DNA of 64,000 nucleotides from TMP-86 sp044226865 (GCA_044226865.1 JBGAGE010000011.1:62001-126000), one strand, 5' to 3'; positions 1-8,961 are shown, counted from the stretch's first letter. Notes: generated by a model from the letters alone, not told the origin. Numbers and translations: made by a program.

Positions 1-1
1 G

Positions 2-112
2 CGCATCCGCGAGGATATCCAGGCAGGCATCGAGCACGCGCCGCAGGCGCTGGTGGATGTCTACACCGGGCGCAACACCGGCAAGAAGCTGATCGCGCTC
101 AAGGGCTGCTGA
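2..112 (+). CDS. C-terminal fragment of NADP-dependent MDR oxidoreductase
   Basis: Only the last 36 residues and the stop lie in the window; the gene enters from the left edge. The tail has the pattern I-x-x-G-I-E-x-A-P-x-A-L followed by G-R-N-x-G-K-K, which closes zinc-free medium-chain reductases of the prostaglandin reductase / YfmJ kind, where the line normally reads GLExAPxAFxxLxxGxNxGK. Such enzymes reduce enones or enals with NADPH. It converges on the MarR gene. The family call rests on this short tail only; the substrate is unknown. Confidence 0.6.
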   Translation, partial: RIREDIQAGIEHAPQALVDVYTGRNTGKKLIALKGC

Positions 113-136
113 CGGCAGCCGTTCGAATCGGGCCGG

Positions 137-637
137 TCAGGCAGCCGACTCCTCGGACTCTGCGTCTTTTTCCTTGCGCACCTTGGAGCCGGGAACGGTG
201 TCCAGCGCAATCAGGTTCGCCTTCATCTGATGCAGGGCTTCTGCAATCAGATGTTGTGTCTTCAGGCTGATGCCCTTCATGACTTTGGAGTTCATGTCCA
301 TGCCGATGTGGGTCATCTTGTCGAGGATGGCGTTGCCCTTGCGGGTCAGGAACACGCGGTTCACGCGGCGATCGTTGGCGTCGGCGCGGCGCTCCACGAA
401 TCCCCGTTCTTCCAGGCGATCGATGAGGCCTCCCAGGGCCACCTTGCCCAGGTCCAGCACACTGGCGAGCTCGGTCTGCGTGATGCCCTGGTCGCCATGG
501 CGGGACACACCGGAAAGCACCCACCACTGTGAGCGGGTGATGTTCAGGTGCTTCATGCGCTGATCGAATGCCGTACGGCGCAGGCGCGACACGTCGTGAA
601 TCAGGAAGCCGATTCTTATACGTTCATTACGCTTCAT
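137..637 (-). CDS. MarR-family transcriptional regulator
   Basis: A 166-residue winged-helix DNA-binding protein. The core runs ITRSQWWVLSGVSRHGDQGI, then TQTELASVLDLGKVALGGLI (recognition helix region), then RLEERGFVERR and the wing DANDRRVNRVFLTRKG, a typical MarR layout. The ATG at 637 is chosen because a GAGGA sits six bases upstream; an in-frame extension upstream to 715 lacks a ribosome site. The C-terminus is charged (KVRKEKDAESEESAA). MarR proteins are usually repressors released by an aromatic or acyl-CoA ligand. This is the only transcription factor recognised in the window, and a palindrome in its promoter (701-720) shares half-sites with promoters across the catabolic island, so it is the best candidate regulator of that island (inference). 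Confidence 0.9.
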   Translation of the reverse strand: MKRNERIRIGFLIHDVSRLRRTAFDQRMKHLNITRSQWWVLSGVSRHGDQGITQTELASVLDLGKVALGGLIDRLEERGFVERRADANDRRVNRVFLTRKGNAILDKMTHIGMDMNSKVMKGISLKTQHLIAEALHQMKANLIALDTVPGSKVRKEKDAESEESAA

Positions 638-652
638 GGAAATCCTCGGGAT

Positions 653-675
653 AGGCCGCAAATGGGCCTTTTTTT
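653..675 (+). terminator. Possible rho-independent terminator, + strand
   Basis: AGGCC (653-657) pairs with GGCCT (665-669) over a 7-base loop and is followed by a run of seven T (669-675). On the + strand this looks like a short intrinsic terminator that would stop readthrough coming from the left. On the - strand the same hairpin lies in the marR leader upstream of its ribosome site. The stem is only five pairs, so the call is tentative. Confidence 0.35.
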
Positions 676-700
676 CTCGTAAACCCCATTGTAGCAACGA

Positions 701-720
701 ACCATAACCTTGCATATGGT
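701..720. promoter_or_regulatory. Inverted repeat ACCATA-N8-TATGGT upstream of marR
   Basis: ACCATA (701-706) and TATGGT (715-720) are exact inverted half-sites, 20 bp overall, in the gap between marR and the upstream dehydrogenase gene. The size suits a MarR dimer. The same half-site recurs in other promoter gaps of the island (for example 29191-29205), suggesting autoregulation plus a wider regulon. Confidence 0.5.
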
Positions 721-781
721 CCAGAATCGGCCGGATCCGGCGCCGCGGCGCGCACTAAGAGCGCTTCACCTGCGGGGCGTG

Positions 782-3109
782 TCAGCCGAGAATCTGGCGG
801 GCGATGATGTTGCGTTGGATTTCATTGGTGCCACCGAAGATCGACCAGCAGCGCGCGTACAGGTATTCATGAGCCACCGCGCCGGCCAATTGGGCGGCCG
901 TCGGACTCTCCGGTGCCTCCGCCAGCAAGTCCGCGGGATCATGCGCCAGCGCCATGGCGCCCTGCATTTCCATGGCCAGTTCGCTCATGGCCTGCAGGAT
1001 CTCAGTGCCGCGAATCTTCATCAACGATGCTTCGGCGCCGATCTTCGCACCGGCGTCCCACGCGGCGATGTAGCGCCGCTCCATCGCGCACAGGATCAGC
1101 AGTTGCATCTCCACATCTGCGAGCTTGGCGTCGAGCAGGGCGCGCGCTGCTGCAGTGACGGAGGCGTCGCCATCCAACTGGGCGCGCAACGCTCGCAGGT
1201 GCCGCAGCGAGCGCAGCTTGGGGCCGGTGTCGGCGATCGAGGTGCGTTCGTTTCCCAACAGGAATTTGGCAATGGTCCAGCCCTGGCCTTCCTCGCCCAC
1301 GCGGTTGGAGACGGGCACGCGCACGTTGTCGAAGAACACCTGGTTGGTGTGGTGGATGCCATCGATGGTCACGATCGGGCTGATGGTGATCCCGGGCGTC
1401 GTCATGTCGATGATGAGGAAGGTGATGCCCGCTTGCGCCTTTACATTGCGGTCGGTGCGCACCAGGCAGTGCATCATGTCGGCCCAGTGGGCTTCGGTGG
1501 TCCACATCTTGCCGCCGTTGACGAGGTAGTGATCGCCGTCGCGCTCGGCGAAGGTGCGCAGGCTGGCCAGATCCGAGCCCGAGCCTGGCTCGGAATAGCC
1601 CTGACACCACCACACATCGCTCGACAGGATGCCCGGCAGGTGTTCCCGGCGCTGTTCGGCCAAGCCGAAGGTGTTCAGCACCGGCCCCACCATGTTGAGT
1701 CCGTAGGGAATCAACATCGGCGCATTCAGCAGGGCCGCTTCCTGGGTGAAGACCAGTTGCTTGCGCAGGTTCCATCCCTGGCCGCCAGATTCACGGGGCC
1801 AGGCACCGGCGAACCATCCTTTCGAATACAAGACTTTTTGCCAGCGGACGAAGTCCTGCTTGTGCAGCTTCAAGCCGCGCTCCACGCGTAGCGCGATGTC
1901 GGCCGGGAGCGATGCCTGTACGAAGCTGCGTACTTCCTGCCGCCACGCGCGAAGTTCCGGTGCTTCGTTGGCCAGGAGAATCTGCGACAGGTCGCTCAAG
2001 TGATTGCGGAAGCGCAGCTTGTGCGAGTCCTCGTTGCCGAGGCAGGCGCGCAGCGCCGCCAGCCGCCGGAAGTAGTGGCTCACGATGAGTTCATCGCTGA
2101 CGCCCATGCCGCCATGCATCTGCACGGCCTCGTTGCCGACCCTGCGGCCGGCGCGGTCGGCCGCGAACTTGGCGGCCGACAACACCGCTGCCCGCGATGC
2201 CCCGGCATCTGCGGACAGTTCCTCGATGGCGAGCTCCATCATGGCGAGCAGCTCTTCCATCACGATCCACATGTCGGCGGCGCGGTGCTGCAGCGCCTGG
2301 AAGCTGCCGATCACGGTGCCGAACTGCTTGCGAGTCATGAGGTATTCGAAGGTACGGGCGTTGAGGGCCTGCACGATGCCGGCGGTCTCCGCCGTCAACC
2401 CCAGGATGCCCCATTGCAGTGCCTCGTCGAGAACTTGCCGGCCGTCGGCGTCCAGTGCCAGCCGCATGCCGGCGCCCACCGCGGCTGAGTTGAAGCACAG
2501 ATCGCCGGCCCCGGAGGCATCGAGGGCGCGGTAGCTGTCGATTTTCAAGCCCGGCAGCGAGCGCGGCACATGCCATATATCCACGCCGCCAGCCGGGTTC
2601 AGCGCAGGCACCAGGAAGGAGTGCGCCACATCGGCGTGCGGCACGGCGCGCAATGCGCCCTCGAGCCGGGCGCTGGCGCCCTCGCCGACCAGCCGCACCA
2701 GCGGGTCCGCGAACGCATCGGGGACGGTGCGATGTGCGAACGCGATGACGGTATCGCCGGCAATCAACGGGTCGATGAGGGATTGAGCGGCCCGTTGGTC
2801 GGCGCAGTGACGCAGAATTCTCCCCGCCATCACCGCGGTCACGAGGAACGGTTCCACCGCCAGCGCGGCGCCGAGTTCGCTCATGATGACGGCGACGGTG
2901 CGCGGGTCGCCGGCGAACCCGCCATGCGCCTCGTCGAAGGCGGCGGCGATGACTCCCTGTTCCGCCAGTACCGGCCAGAGCGCCATCCGGTCGGGCGCGG
3001 GTCCCGACAGCCGCGCGCGGCGGCGGTCGAAGGCGTTCAAGTCTTCCAGGAGCTTACGCAGGCTATCGGCGAGGGCCAGTTGGTCATCGCCCTGGGCAAA
3101 GGGATTCAT
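782..3109 (-). CDS. Fused double acyl-CoA dehydrogenase (FadE34-like)
   Basis: 775 residues, twice the usual dehydrogenase length, with two complete ACAD units in tandem (about 1-375 and 385-775). The first has TRKQFGTVIGSFQALQHRAA and AVQMHGGMGVSDE near its end; the second has GYSEPGSGSDLASLR, NGGKMWTTEAHWADMM and SIFGGTNEIQRNIIARQILG. Known relatives are single-chain forms such as mycobacterial FadE34, and two-gene heteromers such as ChsE1/ChsE2, which oxidise bulky steroid side-chain CoA esters. In the second half the base looks to be the Glu of LGNERTS (the isovaleryl/long-chain type position, with Gly at the medium-chain position); the first half has neither. It is expected to introduce an alpha-beta double bond in a bulky acyl-CoA. 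Downstream of an acyl-CoA ligase on the same strand. Confidence 0.88.
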   Translation of the reverse strand: MNPFAQGDDQLALADSLRKLLEDLNAFDRRRARLSGPAPDRMALWPVLAEQGVIAAAFDEAHGGFAGDPRTVAVIMSELGAALAVEPFLVTAVMAGRILRHCADQRAAQSLIDPLIAGDTVIAFAHRTVPDAFADPLVRLVGEGASARLEGALRAVPHADVAHSFLVPALNPAGGVDIWHVPRSLPGLKIDSYRALDASGAGDLCFNSAAVGAGMRLALDADGRQVLDEALQWGILGLTAETAGIVQALNARTFEYLMTRKQFGTVIGSFQALQHRAADMWIVMEELLAMMELAIEELSADAGASRAAVLSAAKFAADRAGRRVGNEAVQMHGGMGVSDELIVSHYFRRLAALRACLGNEDSHKLRFRNHLSDLSQILLANEAPELRAWRQEVRSFVQASLPADIALRVERGLKLHKQDFVRWQKVLYSKGWFAGAWPRESGGQGWNLRKQLVFTQEAALLNAPMLIPYGLNMVGPVLNTFGLAEQRREHLPGILSSDVWWCQGYSEPGSGSDLASLRTFAERDGDHYLVNGGKMWTTEAHWADMMHCLVRTDRNVKAQAGITFLIIDMTTPGITISPIVTIDGIHHTNQVFFDNVRVPVSNRVGEEGQGWTIAKFLLGNERTSIADTGPKLRSLRHLRALRAQLDGDASVTAAARALLDAKLADVEMQLLILCAMERRYIAAWDAGAKIGAEASLMKIRGTEILQAMSELAMEMQGAMALAHDPADLLAEAPESPTAAQLAGAVAHEYLYARCWSIFGGTNEIQRNIIARQILG

Positions 3110-3192
3110 GCTGTGCCAGCGGGTTCAATTGAATCGTTGAGGTTCATGCGGTCATGATAGCAGCGTGGAGCGTTCTCCCGCGAGCGTACCAA

Positions 3193-3211
3193 GACCGTAC
3201 GGATACGTATC
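3193..3211. promoter_or_regulatory. Palindromic motif upstream of the fused dehydrogenase
   Basis: GACCGTACGGATACGTATC contains the perfect palindrome CCGTACGG (3195-3202) and, overlapping, ATACGTAT (3203-3210). It lies in the short gap upstream of the dehydrogenase starting at 3109 and resembles the TACCRTAY sites of neighbouring promoters. Proposed operator by similarity only. Confidence 0.35.
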
Positions 3212-4769
3212 ATTCCGCCGCGCGTGCCGTGGACGATGGCCAGTAGCGCGCCTTGATCAGGCGCTTGAGCAGTTTGCCGGCCTCGTTGCGCGGCAATTCA
3301 CCGCTGAAATCGACCGAGCGCGGACACTTGTAGGCGCTCAGGCGGGAGCGGCAATAGGCGATCAACTCCGCCGCCAGCGCGGCTTCATCGCCCGGGGTGT
3401 TCTTGGGTTGCACCACCGCCTTGACCTCCTCGCCATAATCCGGATGAGGCACGCCGATCACCGCGACGTCGGCCACTGCCGGATGGGCCGAGAGAATGTT
3501 CTCCGCTTCCTGGGGATAGATGTTGACGCCGCCGGAAATGATCATGTGCGAGCGGCGGTCGGTCAGGAACAGGTATCCGTCCTCGTCGAGGTGGCCGATG
3601 TCGCCCATGGTGGCGAGGCCTTCCGCGTCGTGCGCCTCGGCGGTCTTCTGCGCATCGTTGTAGTATTCGAAGCGCCGCCCGTTGCCCATGTAGATGAGGC
3701 CAGTCTGGTTGGGCCCAAGCGCGCGGCCGCGTTCATCGACGATGCGGATGCGGCAACCGGGTGCGGCCATGCCTACGGAGCCTGGCTTTCGCAACCATTC
3801 CTGCGGCGTGATGAAGGTCTGCCCGCAGCCCTCGGTGCCGCCGTACAGTTCGAACAGCACGGGACCCCACCAGTCCATCATGGCGCGCTTCAGGTGCACG
3901 GGGCAGGGCGCTGCGCCGTGAATGGCGCAGCGCAGGCTGCGAACCTTCGCGCCGGCACGAACCTTTTCCGGCAGGTTCAGCATGCGGTTCAACATCGTGG
4001 GAACGAAGAACCCGTGCGTGGCCTGGTAGCGATGGATGGCCTGCAATACCTTCAATGCATCGAAGCGTTGGAAGCCAATGACGGTGCCGCCTTCGCGGTG
4101 TGCCGACATCATCAGTCGCAGCGGCGCGGCGTGATAGTACGGCCCCGGATTCAGGAACACCGTATCGCGCGACAGTGAGAAATACTTCAACAGCGCGGCA
4201 TGACGCACCGGCGGCACCTGCGGCGCGACATCGACAATGGTGGCGCGCACGGCCTTCGGGCGGCCGGTGGTGCCGGAGGAAAACAGCACCGAGGCACCGC
4301 GGCGTGGGTTGTCCTGGCGCGTGGCCGGCGCTTGGTCGCGCAGGTTCTCATAGCTCAGCGCGCCGGCGGGCTGCGCGCCGAATATCAACACCGGAAGGTT
4401 GCGGGGCACGTTGCGCGCGATTTCCAACGCCTGCCCGGCAAAATCGGCTGAGGCGATCAGGATGCGCGCATCGGACGTCTCGACCACGTAGGTGGCGTCG
4501 TCGAGATTCAACTGGGTCGACACGCAGGCGTAGTACAGGCCGCTGTTCTTGGCAGCCCAGCATATTTCGGCGTACGTGGCGTTGTTCTCCGACAGCAGGG
4601 CGATGCTGTCTCCCGGCCGGCAACCCAACGCTGCAAACGCGTTCGCTGCACGGTCGGCGTGCTGCATCATCTGGCCGTAGGTGAGGAATTCACCGGTGTC
4701 GGCCATGATGATGGCCGGCTTGTCCGGCGCGGCGGCACTGTGCTCCCAGGGATGGGCGGGATGCGGCAT
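3210..4769 (-). CDS. Acyl-CoA ligase (AMP-forming, FadD-like)
   Basis: 519 residues of the ANL adenylating superfamily. The phosphate-binding loop is LFSSGTTGRPKAVR (about 165-180), the A5 region ELYGGTEGCG (about 300), the hinge and A8 region TMGDIGHLDEDGYLFLTDRR followed by MIISGGVNIYPQE, and the catalytic A10 lysine lies in NEAGKLLKR near the end. Such enzymes convert a free carboxylic acid to its CoA thioester with ATP through an acyl-adenylate. Divergent from the dehydrogenase at 4870, with a palindromic site between, and upstream of the fused dehydrogenase. It is likely an entry step for the catabolic substrate. Chain length and ring preference cannot be inferred. Confidence 0.9.
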   Translation of the reverse strand: MPHPAHPWEHSAAAPDKPAIIMADTGEFLTYGQMMQHADRAANAFAALGCRPGDSIALLSENNATYAEICWAAKNSGLYYACVSTQLNLDDATYVVETSDARILIASADFAGQALEIARNVPRNLPVLIFGAQPAGALSYENLRDQAPATRQDNPRRGASVLFSSGTTGRPKAVRATIVDVAPQVPPVRHAALLKYFSLSRDTVFLNPGPYYHAAPLRLMMSAHREGGTVIGFQRFDALKVLQAIHRYQATHGFFVPTMLNRMLNLPEKVRAGAKVRSLRCAIHGAAPCPVHLKRAMMDWWGPVLFELYGGTEGCGQTFITPQEWLRKPGSVGMAAPGCRIRIVDERGRALGPNQTGLIYMGNGRRFEYYNDAQKTAEAHDAEGLATMGDIGHLDEDGYLFLTDRRSHMIISGGVNIYPQEAENILSAHPAVADVAVIGVPHPDYGEEVKAVVQPKNTPGDEAALAAELIAYCRSRLSAYKCPRSVDFSGELPRNEAGKLLKRLIKARYWPSSTARAAE

Positions 4770-4827
4770 CGGCTATCGGGCTCCGCGGTGAGTGTCGTCG
4801 GCGCTGATATAGATTATCATATAGTGC

Positions 4828-4838
4828 AGTACCGTACT
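4828..4838. promoter_or_regulatory. Palindrome AGTACCGTACT between divergent genes
   Basis: AGTAC-C-GTACT is a perfect 11-bp palindrome in an otherwise AT-rich stretch (4808-4843) between the acyl-CoA ligase and the dehydrogenase at 4870. It contains the TACCGTAC core seen at 15121, 18129 and elsewhere. Likely a shared operator for both divergent promoters. Confidence 0.5.
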
Positions 4839-4869
4839 ATTTACGGCCGCCGCCGGCACTCGAGGAATC

Positions 4870-6036
4870 ATGGAAATCAATCTGAACGAAACCCAGCAGG
4901 AAATCGATGCCGGCGTGCGCAAGGTTTGCGCGGAATTCACCGACGAATACTGGAGCGAATGCGACGAGAACGCCCGCTTCCCGCAGGAGTTCCATGCCGC
5001 CATGGCCAAGAGCGGCTGGCTTGGCATCACCATGCCGGAGGAACTCGGCGGCGCGGGCCTCGGGGTCACCGAGGCCGCCATCATGATGCACGCCGTCACC
5101 TCCAGCAACGGCGGCTATTCCGCGGCATCCGCGCTGCACATCAATCTGTTCGGGCCGCATGCGGTGGTGGTTCACGGCACGCCGGAGCAGAGGGCCGAAT
5201 TCCTGAAGCCTTTGATCACCGGTGAACACAAGGCCTGCTTTGGGGTGACCGAGCCGGACGCGGGACTTGATACCACCAGTATCAGCACCTTTGCCACCAA
5301 GGTTCCCGGCGGCTACCGGGTCAAGGGCCGCAAGGTCTGGACTTCCACGGGGCAGGTGGCGCACAAGATCCTGCTGCTGACGCGCACGCAGGCACGATCG
5401 GATTGCAAGCGCCCCACCGATGGCATGACGCTGTTCTACACCGACCTGGACCGCACCAAGATCGAGGTGCGGCGGATCAAGAAGATGGGCCGCAATGCGG
5501 TGGACTCCAACGCCGTGTTTATCGACAACTACTTCATCCCGGAAGCGCACCGCATCGGTGAGGAAGGCCGGGGCTTCCATTACCTGCTCGACAGCCTCAA
5601 TCCGGAGCGCATCCTGGTGGGCATCGAGGCGGTGGGTCTGGGCCGTGACGCGCTGAGCCGCGCCGCCAAGTACGCGCGCGAACGCGTGGTGTTCGGACGC
5701 CCCATCGGCAAGAACCAGTCCATCCAGCATCCCTTGGCGGAGAGCTGGACGGCGCTCGAGGCCGCGTACTGGATGTGCCTGCGCGCGGCGTGGCTGTACG
5801 ACGCCAAGCTGCCGTGCGGCGCTGAGGCCAACGCGGCGAAGTTCTTGTCGGCACGCGCGGCCTTCGATGCCTGCACCCGTGCCGTCATGACGCACGGCGG
5901 CATGGGGTATGCGCGTGAGTACCAGGTGGAGCGGCTGTTTCGTGAGTCCATGCTGCCGCGCATTGCGCCGGTGACCGAGCAGATGATCCTGTCCTTCATC
6001 GCTGAGAAGGTGCTGGACCAGCCCAAGTCCTATTGA
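4870..6036 (+). CDS. Acyl-CoA dehydrogenase
   Basis: 388 residues with the full ACAD fold: N-terminal helical domain, middle segment FGVTEPDAGLDTTSISTFAT with KGRKVWTSTG, and C-terminal domain with THGGMGYAREYQVERLFRE. The Glu of SLNPERILVG is placed like the catalytic base of isovaleryl-type enzymes; the medium-chain position reads IAPVTEQ and lacks Glu. FAD-dependent alpha-beta oxidation of an acyl-CoA, passing electrons to ETF, is expected. GAGGAA precedes the ATG. Divergent from the ligase at 3210-4769 and therefore probably in the same step sequence. Confidence 0.9.
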   Translation: MEINLNETQQEIDAGVRKVCAEFTDEYWSECDENARFPQEFHAAMAKSGWLGITMPEELGGAGLGVTEAAIMMHAVTSSNGGYSAASALHINLFGPHAVVVHGTPEQRAEFLKPLITGEHKACFGVTEPDAGLDTTSISTFATKVPGGYRVKGRKVWTSTGQVAHKILLLTRTQARSDCKRPTDGMTLFYTDLDRTKIEVRRIKKMGRNAVDSNAVFIDNYFIPEAHRIGEEGRGFHYLLDSLNPERILVGIEAVGLGRDALSRAAKYARERVVFGRPIGKNQSIQHPLAESWTALEAAYWMCLRAAWLYDAKLPCGAEANAAKFLSARAAFDACTRAVMTHGGMGYAREYQVERLFRESMLPRIAPVTEQMILSFIAEKVLDQPKSY

Positions 6037-6072
6037 GATGTTTGGCGGGGTCGCGCGGACAGTCCGACGCGC

Positions 6073-7491
6073 TCAGCTCCGCGACAGCACGCTTTCCAGC
6101 ACCTGCGCAAAGCGGTGCAACAAGCGTTGGCTGAAGGAGGCGCCGGCGTTGGCCACGAGCACGTCGTCGGAGAGGCCCTTTTCAAAGGTCTCGCGGCCGC
6201 CGATGAGCACCAGGATCATCAGCCGCAGGATGGCACGCAGCGCGAAGTAATCCACCTGGCGCTGGTCGATGCGCGGACCACCCGCGGATGCATAAGCCTC
6301 CATGAACGGCTGCCAGTCGACGGTTGCGCATACCACGGGATAGCAATAGCCCAGGTCTTCGGCCGGATGACCGACGCTGATCTGTTCCCAATCCAGGATC
6401 GCGGTGAGTTCATCGCCCTCGGCGAGGATGTTGTGGAACACCATGTCGTTGTGCACCAGGGATTGGCGGTCCTGGACGCAGTCGATGTTGGCCTGCATCC
6501 AGGCAATGGCGGCCGATACCGTCACCGATGGCCAGTGCGCCAGCCGGTGCCATTCGCCAGCCAGCTTGTCCAACTCGGCGCGCCAGCCCTCGCGGCCGCT
6601 GCGCTCGCGCGAATGGGGGATCATGCTGCCGAGATCGCCGATGGGCTGGGCATGCAGCAGGCCCATTTGCCGCGCCGCCTCCAACGCCACCGCCGGCCGG
6701 TTCACGCGTGCCCAGTAATCCGGTTCCACCACCTTGCCCGCGCATCGCTCCACCACCAGGAAGGCCGAGCCCAGGAATTGCGGATCGCTCTCGCAGCAAA
6801 CCGGCGCCGGCACCTTGAGGCCGGCTGCGCGCAGGCGCGTGAGCACGGCAAACTGCGCGGCCACCGATGCAAACGCGGGACCGGGCGTCATGCCGGGGAT
6901 GTCGCGTTGCACGACCAAATCGGCCGGCTGACCCAATGCGCCGGAGATGCGGAACAATCCCGTCTGGCGCGAGCGACCGCCCAGCACCTGGCGGAAATCC
7001 TCGATGACCAGCGAAGGCGCGGAGAGTTGGCGACGCAGGTAGTGCTGTAACGCTCCCGAGTCGATCTGCAGCCGCGGGTCCGCGGCGGAGGCGGGCGGCA
7101 AGGCAAGCAAGGCATCCATACGCGCGATGGCCGCATCCAGCAATTGCTTCTCCCAGCGAACGCTGGCCCGCAGTTCCACTGTCAGAGCGAGCTTGGAATT
7201 TGTCGGGGTGGCGAGTTGTGTGCAGGCGCTGGCCAGGGCCGCCGCCGTGTCGCGGTATGCAGCGGCATTTTCCGCAGGCCCCGGCAGACGGTCCGTGTCG
7301 CAAGGCGTTGCTGAGGCGCCAGCAGGCGCTTGGATCGAGGCCGGCGATCGAGGCTCCAAGGCATTGGCCAGCACGCTGAGAATGCCGATGCTGTTGTTCA
7401 GCGCATCGCGCGCCACATTACTGGTGGCGTCGGGCAGCACCTTGGTCTGCAGACCCTTGGCCACCGCCCACAGATAGTTCGACACGCTCAT
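6073..7491 (-). CDS. APH-fold phosphotransferase with N-terminal helical extension
   Basis: 472 residues. The last 330 form an aminoglycoside/choline-kinase type phosphotransferase: catalytic loop SLVHNDMVFHNIL (H-x-D-x4-N), then the metal-binding AILDWEQISVGHPAEDLGYC. The first 130 residues are helical and of unknown role. Relatives inside catabolic clusters include LvaA of Pseudomonas and the kinase half of ACAD10/ACAD11, which phosphorylate 4-hydroxyacyl-CoA so that a dehydrogenase-like partner can remove phosphate. Last gene of a five-gene run (11628 to 6073) with an epoxide hydrolase, lipoyl domain, thiolase and HMG-CoA-synthase-like protein. A drug-resistance role is unlikely in this context. 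Confidence 0.85.
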   Translation of the reverse strand: MSVSNYLWAVAKGLQTKVLPDATSNVARDALNNSIGILSVLANALEPRSPASIQAPAGASATPCDTDRLPGPAENAAAYRDTAAALASACTQLATPTNSKLALTVELRASVRWEKQLLDAAIARMDALLALPPASAADPRLQIDSGALQHYLRRQLSAPSLVIEDFRQVLGGRSRQTGLFRISGALGQPADLVVQRDIPGMTPGPAFASVAAQFAVLTRLRAAGLKVPAPVCCESDPQFLGSAFLVVERCAGKVVEPDYWARVNRPAVALEAARQMGLLHAQPIGDLGSMIPHSRERSGREGWRAELDKLAGEWHRLAHWPSVTVSAAIAWMQANIDCVQDRQSLVHNDMVFHNILAEGDELTAILDWEQISVGHPAEDLGYCYPVVCATVDWQPFMEAYASAGGPRIDQRQVDYFALRAILRLMILVLIGGRETFEKGLSDDVLVANAGASFSQRLLHRFAQVLESVLSRS

Positions 7492-7529
7492 GTTGGGGTC
7501 TCCCGCTGTTGTTGCCAGCGCGGGCCGGC

Positions 7530-8696
7530 TCAGGTGCTGCGCAATGCCCGGAAGAAGGCGCGGATGTCGCCGGCCAGCGCCGCGGGCTCTTCCATGGGCG
7601 CGAAATGCCCGCCCGATTCGAAAACGGTCCAGCGCTTCAAGTTGAAATAGCGCTCGGCCCAGCGGTGCGGTTGCAACACGACTTCCTTCAGGAACACGGC
7701 CGCTGCCGTGGGCGCCTGCACCACGGGCTGAAGAGCGTGACTGGGCTGCCAGGGGTTGTGGGCGGCTTCATAGTAGAAGCGCGCCGAGGTGCCATAGCTC
7801 TGCGTCAGCCAGTAGATCATCACGGTGGTCAGCAGGTCGTCCTTGCTGAAGCGCGTCTCGACCTGGCCGTTGCAGTCGCTCCAGGTACGACGCTTTTCCA
7901 CGATCCAGGAGCACAGACCCACCGGCGAATCGTTCAGCGCAAAGGCCACGGTCTGCGGCTTGGTGCTTTGCAGGGCGTAATACCCGGCCTCCGTCAGGAA
8001 GAAGTTCTGTCCGCGCTCGCGCCACCCGGCTTCGGATTCGGAATAGTCCTCGGCGGGAACGCTGCCGCCGGTGAAGAAGTCCAGTGGCGACATCAGCGTG
8101 ACGTGCGCGCCAATCAGGCGCTGCGAGTACTTGTGCCCCAATTGCGCCGTGACGAACGCTCCCCAGTCGCCGCCCGCGGCGGCGAAGCGCGAATATCCGA
8201 GTCCCGTCATGAGTTCGGCGAAGACATCGGCGGTGTTCCAGAAATTCATGCCGGGAGTGGTGAGCGGCGTGGAGAAGCCGTAGCCGGGCAGTGAAGGAAT
8301 GACGAGGTCGAAGCTGTCGGCGGCGTCGCCGCCATGAGCGGCCGGATCGGTAAGGGGGCCGATGACCTTGTGGAAATCCCAGAACGTCCACGGCCAGCCG
8401 TGACTCAGCAGTAGCGGGGTGGGATTGGGGCCCTTGCCGCGGATGTGCTGGAAATGAATCGGCATGCCGCCGATGTGGGTGCGAAACTGCGGGATGGCGT
8501 TGATGCGCCGTTCCTGCGCCCGCCAATCGAAGCCGGTGCGCCAGTAGTCCACCAACTCGCGCAGGTAAGCGCCGTTGGTTCCGTACGACCAGGCATCGTT
8601 GGCGAAGTCCTGCGCCCAGCGGGTGCCGTCCAGGCGGCGCTTCAGATCGTCCAGTTCGCCATCCGAGGTTTCGACCCTGAAGGGCTGGATGTTCAT
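7530..8696 (-). CDS. Epoxide hydrolase (alpha/beta hydrolase, EHN-type)
   Basis: An N-terminal EHN domain (IQPFRVETSDGELDDLKRRL onward) is followed by an alpha/beta hydrolase core. HGWPW is the oxyanion motif, the nucleophile is the Asp of AAGGDWGAFV, and the catalytic His lies in SGGHFAPMEEP near the C-terminus. Such enzymes hydrolyse epoxides, including terpenoid epoxides, to diols. The ATG at 8696 is preferred because AAGGTGA lies eight bases upstream; a GTG at 8708 would overlap that site. It sits 34 bases after the lipoyl-domain gene and 38 bases before the phosphotransferase, so all are probably cotranscribed. Substrate unknown. Confidence 0.88.
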   Translation of the reverse strand: MNIQPFRVETSDGELDDLKRRLDGTRWAQDFANDAWSYGTNGAYLRELVDYWRTGFDWRAQERRINAIPQFRTHIGGMPIHFQHIRGKGPNPTPLLLSHGWPWTFWDFHKVIGPLTDPAAHGGDAADSFDLVIPSLPGYGFSTPLTTPGMNFWNTADVFAELMTGLGYSRFAAAGGDWGAFVTAQLGHKYSQRLIGAHVTLMSPLDFFTGGSVPAEDYSESEAGWRERGQNFFLTEAGYYALQSTKPQTVAFALNDSPVGLCSWIVEKRRTWSDCNGQVETRFSKDDLLTTVMIYWLTQSYGTSARFYYEAAHNPWQPSHALQPVVQAPTAAAVFLKEVVLQPHRWAERYFNLKRWTVFESGGHFAPMEEPAALAGDIRAFFRALRST

Positions 8697-8730
8697 TGGA
8701 CGGATCACCTTGACGGGCTCGCGAATCAGG

Positions 8731-8961
8731 TCAGGTGATTTCGCCGAGCACGGTTCCGACCTTGAACACTTCCTTGGTCGGCGCGGTGATCTTCAGCACG
8801 CCGGAGGCGGGCGCCTCGATCTCGACCACGGATTTTTCGCTTTCCAGGTTGTACAACGGCTGGCCCTGGGTGACGGTGGCGCCATCCGGCACCAACCATT
8901 CGGCGACGGCGCCTTCCTCCATGGAGAATCCCAGCTTGGGCAGCAGAATTTCGGTGCTCAT
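8731..8961 (-). CDS. Stand-alone lipoyl (biotinyl-lipoyl) domain protein
   Basis: 76 residues, just one lipoyl domain and nothing else. Two beta-sheets flank the hairpin LESEKSVVEIEAPASG, with Lys43 as the predicted lipoyl (less likely biotin) attachment site, matching the E2 pattern E-[ST]-[DE]-K-[AS]. There is no E2 acyltransferase core or E1/E3-binding domain. Its start overlaps the thiolase stop by ATGA, so translation is coupled. An E1 alpha/beta pair of the 2-oxoacid dehydrogenase type lies 4-6 kb away (13047-15015). Inference: it accepts an acyl group from that E1 and hands it on, or carries electrons to a dihydrolipoyl dehydrogenase elsewhere in the genome. Confidence 0.88.
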   Translation of the reverse strand: MSTEILLPKLGFSMEEGAVAEWLVPDGATVTQGQPLYNLESEKSVVEIEAPASGVLKITAPTKEVFKVGTVLGEIT

